Source: Flavobacterium anhuiense
GTDB taxonomy: Bacteria > Bacteroidota > Bacteroidia > Flavobacteriales > Flavobacteriaceae
NCBI RefSeq assembly: GCF_004151235.1
Contig: NZ_JUIV01000014.1
Coordinates: 62,001-126,000, forward strand
Direction: 5' to 3'
DNA length: 64,000 bases
Both the position numbers and the translations under genes were made by a program. Below the pieces are notes generated by a model that searched no databases, was not told where the DNA came from, and worked only from the letters and a program-made list of their open reading frames with translations. Below, piece by piece: positions 61,740 to 64,000 of this stretch (its first letter is position 1; every line of letters begins with the position of its first letter).

Positions 61740-63884
61740 TTATCTATAAAAGCCCATTGCTACGCCGCCGTCTACGTTTAAGGCGTTTCCTGTAGATTTA
61801 TTTAGGAAACCTCCAACAAAAGCGAAACAAGCATTTGCGATATCATCAGGCAATATGATTTCATTTAATAACGTACGTTTTGCATAGTAAGCCGGAAGTT
61901 CTTCAACTGTAATTCCGTATGCTTTTGCACGACCTTCTGCCCATCCTCCAGACCAAATGTTTGAATCTGAAATTACAGCATCAGGATTTACTGTATTGAC
62001 ACGAATTTTGTCAGCTCCAAGTTCTGCAGCCATTAAACGTGTTAAATGCGCTTGAGCCGCTTTAGCCGAACCATAACCAGGATTGTTCGGACCAGCGACA
62101 ACAGCATTTTTAGAAACGATATTTACAATATCTCCTCCAAAACCTTGTTTGCGCATTACTTCGATTCCAGCTTTAGAAACAATAAATTGTCCTTTAACCA
62201 AGATATCGTATAATCTATCCCACTCTTCAAGAGTATGTTCTGCGATAGATTTAGAAATGCTGATTCCAGCATTATTCACCACAATATCAACACCTCCAAA
62301 AGCTAAACAAGCTTCTTCCAATGCTTTTTCTGTGCTTACTTCGTCCGTAACATTCAATAAAGTGCTAGAAACTGCATCTTTTCCGAATGCTTTTACAAAC
62401 TCTGCAGAAGCACCTTCCAAACGCTCTTCATTGATATCGTTAATTACCACGCAAGCTCCTTCTTGAGCAAATTTTTTCGCAATAGCTTTACCAATTCCGC
62501 CCGCAGAACCAGTTATAAGAGCTACTCTTCCAGACAATGCTTTTGGTTTTGGCATACGCTGTAATTTTGCTTCTTCCAATAACCAATATTCAATATCAAA
62601 AGCTTCTTGGTGTGGCAATGACGTATATTCTGAAACGGCTTCAGCGCCTTTCATTACGTTTACCGCATTGATATAATATTCAGATGCTAAACGCGCCATT
62701 GTTTTATCTTTAGCAAATGTAAACATACCCACTCCCGGATATAAAATAACCACTGGGTTTGGGTCACGCATTGCTGGTGAATTTGATTTTTTACATGCAT
62801 TATAGTAGTCTTTGTACATCGCACGGTATGCTTCGAATGCTGGCTGTAATTTTGCTTTTACAGCTGCAACATCAGATAAATCTTCGTTTGGATCTAATTC
62901 TAAAACCAAAGGACTTATTTTAGTTCTCAAGAAGTGATCTGGACAAGAAGTTCCTAATGGGGCTAATTTTGAAAGATCATTAGAATTAATGAATTCTAAA
63001 ACTCTTGCATCGTCTGTATAATGACCAATCATTTGGCGCTCTGATGAACAGAAACCTCTTAAAATCGGAGCTACTTTTGCTGCTTTCAATTTACGATCTG
63101 CCTCTGGAAGACTGTCAATTTTCTTTCCTCCAAAAACTGGACGCGTTTTTCCATAATTATCTTCTAAGTAAGAAGCGCATTTCTCGATTACTTCCAGCGT
63201 ATTGATATAACTATCAAACGCAGTATCTCCCCAAGTAAATAAACCATGAGAACCTAACATGATGCCGCGTAGTTTTTTACCTTTTTTTTCTGCTTCTTCT
63301 AAACAAGCTCTCAACTGAAGTCCAAGATCAAATCCTGGACGTTGCCAGCCTACCCAGCCAATTTCTCCGTTGAATAATTCTTCTGTGATTTTCTTTCCAT
63401 CTTTTGCAGCAGCAATAGCAATTGCCGCGTCTGGATGTAAGTGATCGATATGTTTGAATGGAAGAAAACCATGTAAAGGCGTATCGATAGAAGGCGCTTT
63501 TGACGCTAAATCGAAAATACAGTGGTTGAATAATTCTACCATTTCATCTTCAAACTCAATACCTCTGTAAACATTTTCAAGATTACGAAGTCTGTCCAAA
63601 TACAAAGCCGCACAACCTGATTTTGTCAGCGTTCCAATGTCACCGCCAGAACCTTTAATCCACATTACTTCAGAAGATTCTCCTGTAAGAGGATCTTTGT
63701 CTGTAATTTTTACAGAAGTGTTTCCGCCTCCGTAGTTGGTCAATCTTAAATCAGCTCCTAACAAGTTAGAACGATAAATAAAAAGCGCTACTTCATCACC
63801 TGCAAGTTCTGCAGCTTTAGCATCATCCCAAAGGTAGCTTACATGCTTAAAATTCATATTATTAATTGTGTTTGTATTCGACAT
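61740..63884 (-). CDS. rhaEW: bifunctional L-rhamnulose-1-phosphate aldolase / L-lactaldehyde dehydrogenase (RhaEW-type fusion)
   Basis: A 714-residue fusion. Residues 1-430 are a class II aldolase (DLRLTNYGGGNTSVKI; zinc histidines in PLHGFLPFKHIDHLHPD and LGSHGLFTWGD). About residue 450 to the end is a short-chain dehydrogenase (ALITGSAGGIGKAIAKKF, VNNAGIS, active-site YGSAKAAQAH, NALNVDGGVAMGFYR). It splits rhamnulose-1-phosphate into DHAP and L-lactaldehyde and then oxidises the aldehyde to L-lactate, the substrate of LutABC next door. This fused form is common in Bacteroidota and Bacillus relatives. Confidence 0.95.
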   Translation of the reverse strand: MSNTNTINNMNFKHVSYLWDDAKAAELAGDEVALFIYRSNLLGADLRLTNYGGGNTSVKITDKDPLTGESSEVMWIKGSGGDIGTLTKSGCAALYLDRLRNLENVYRGIEFEDEMVELFNHCIFDLASKAPSIDTPLHGFLPFKHIDHLHPDAAIAIAAAKDGKKITEELFNGEIGWVGWQRPGFDLGLQLRACLEEAEKKGKKLRGIMLGSHGLFTWGDTAFDSYINTLEVIEKCASYLEDNYGKTRPVFGGKKIDSLPEADRKLKAAKVAPILRGFCSSERQMIGHYTDDARVLEFINSNDLSKLAPLGTSCPDHFLRTKISPLVLELDPNEDLSDVAAVKAKLQPAFEAYRAMYKDYYNACKKSNSPAMRDPNPVVILYPGVGMFTFAKDKTMARLASEYYINAVNVMKGAEAVSEYTSLPHQEAFDIEYWLLEEAKLQRMPKPKALSGRVALITGSAGGIGKAIAKKFAQEGACVVINDINEERLEGASAEFVKAFGKDAVSSTLLNVTDEVSTEKALEEACLAFGGVDIVVNNAGISISKSIAEHTLEEWDRLYDILVKGQFIVSKAGIEVMRKQGFGGDIVNIVSKNAVVAGPNNPGYGSAKAAQAHLTRLMAAELGADKIRVNTVNPDAVISDSNIWSGGWAEGRAKAYGITVEELPAYYAKRTLLNEIILPDDIANACFAFVGGFLNKSTGNALNVDGGVAMGFYR

Positions 63885-63910
63885 ATAGTATTTTAAATTA
63901 TTTCTTGTAT

Positions 63911-64000
63911 TTATAATGAGTTACCAATTCCTACCAAAACAATCGCTAGCATAATAAGCCCGATTCCCCAGAAAAACGTATTTAATGTTTTCTTAGAAAC
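63911..64000 (-). CDS. C-terminal end of a membrane protein, probably the L-rhamnose/H+ symporter RhaT (partial)
   Basis: The last 29 codons before TAA at 63911 on the minus strand read VSKKTLNTFFWGIGLIMLAI then VLVGIGNSL. This is a membrane helix near the C-terminus, and the rest of the gene lies beyond the window. RhaT-type symporters end in a helix of this kind, and the next gene is the rhamnulose-1-phosphate aldolase, so a rhamnose permease is the natural reading; another transporter is possible. The gap to the aldolase gene is 26 bases, consistent with one operon. Confidence 0.55.
   Translation of the reverse strand, partial: VSKKTLNTFFWGIGLIMLAIVLVGIGNSL

Overview
The window looks like a chromosomal segment of a Flavobacterium-like member of the Bacteroidota. 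The reasons are the AT-rich composition, SusC/SusD pairs, two very long hybrid two-component regulators, promoter boxes of the TAnnTTTG type, few Shine-Dalgarno sequences, and many short palindromic intergenic repeats. No transposase, integrase, rRNA, tRNA or CRISPR array was seen. Almost the whole window is devoted to glycan breakdown and to the catabolism of the sugars released.

Left part (about 0.2-24.8 kb): a HAD phosphatase and a secreted DUF4861 protein come first. A LacI-type repressor is then divergent from a hexuronate operon (YhcH-like protein, KDPG aldolase, SDR-type mannonate oxidoreductase UxuB, mannonate dehydratase UxuA). Next is a secreted beta-helix/DUF4955 protein, a hybrid two-component regulator, SusC, SusD, a GH88 unsaturated glucuronyl hydrolase, two GH2 enzymes (one resembling beta-glucuronidases) and a DUF2911 protein. 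This reads as a polysaccharide utilisation locus (PUL 1) for a glucuronic-acid-containing glycan. The internal enzymes carry fructuronate through mannonate to KDG, and KDPG to pyruvate and glyceraldehyde-3-phosphate. Uronate isomerase and KDG kinase are not in the window.

Middle (25.1-35.2 kb): a PaoABC-like Tat-exported molybdenum hydroxylase, with a cysteine desulfurase, a MobA/MocA-like nucleotidyltransferase and an XdhC-type maturation protein. After these come an NlpE-like lipoprotein, a LuxR-type regulator, a DUF1349 lipoprotein and a YegP-like protein.

Right-middle (35.3-55.3 kb, minus strand): a second PUL with a SusF-like lipoprotein, SusC, SusD, two GH30 enzymes, GH2, GH27 and a double-propeller GH43, preceded by its own hybrid two-component regulator. 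The enzyme set fits type II arabinogalactan (beta-1,6-galactan side chains).

Right end (55.4-64 kb, minus strand): L-rhamnose catabolism. It comprises the 3' end of a probable rhamnose permease, a fused rhamnulose-1-phosphate aldolase/lactaldehyde dehydrogenase, rhamnose isomerase, an FGGY kinase and LutABC. Together these take L-rhamnose to DHAP plus L-lactaldehyde, L-lactate and pyruvate. Arabinogalactan proteins and gum arabic carry side chains capped with rhamnose on glucuronate, so the three sugar modules may serve one substrate. That link is an inference.

The gaps between genes hold several families of nested palindromic repeats. Some of them supply the last codons or stop codons of neighbouring genes, and at least one forms a terminator.
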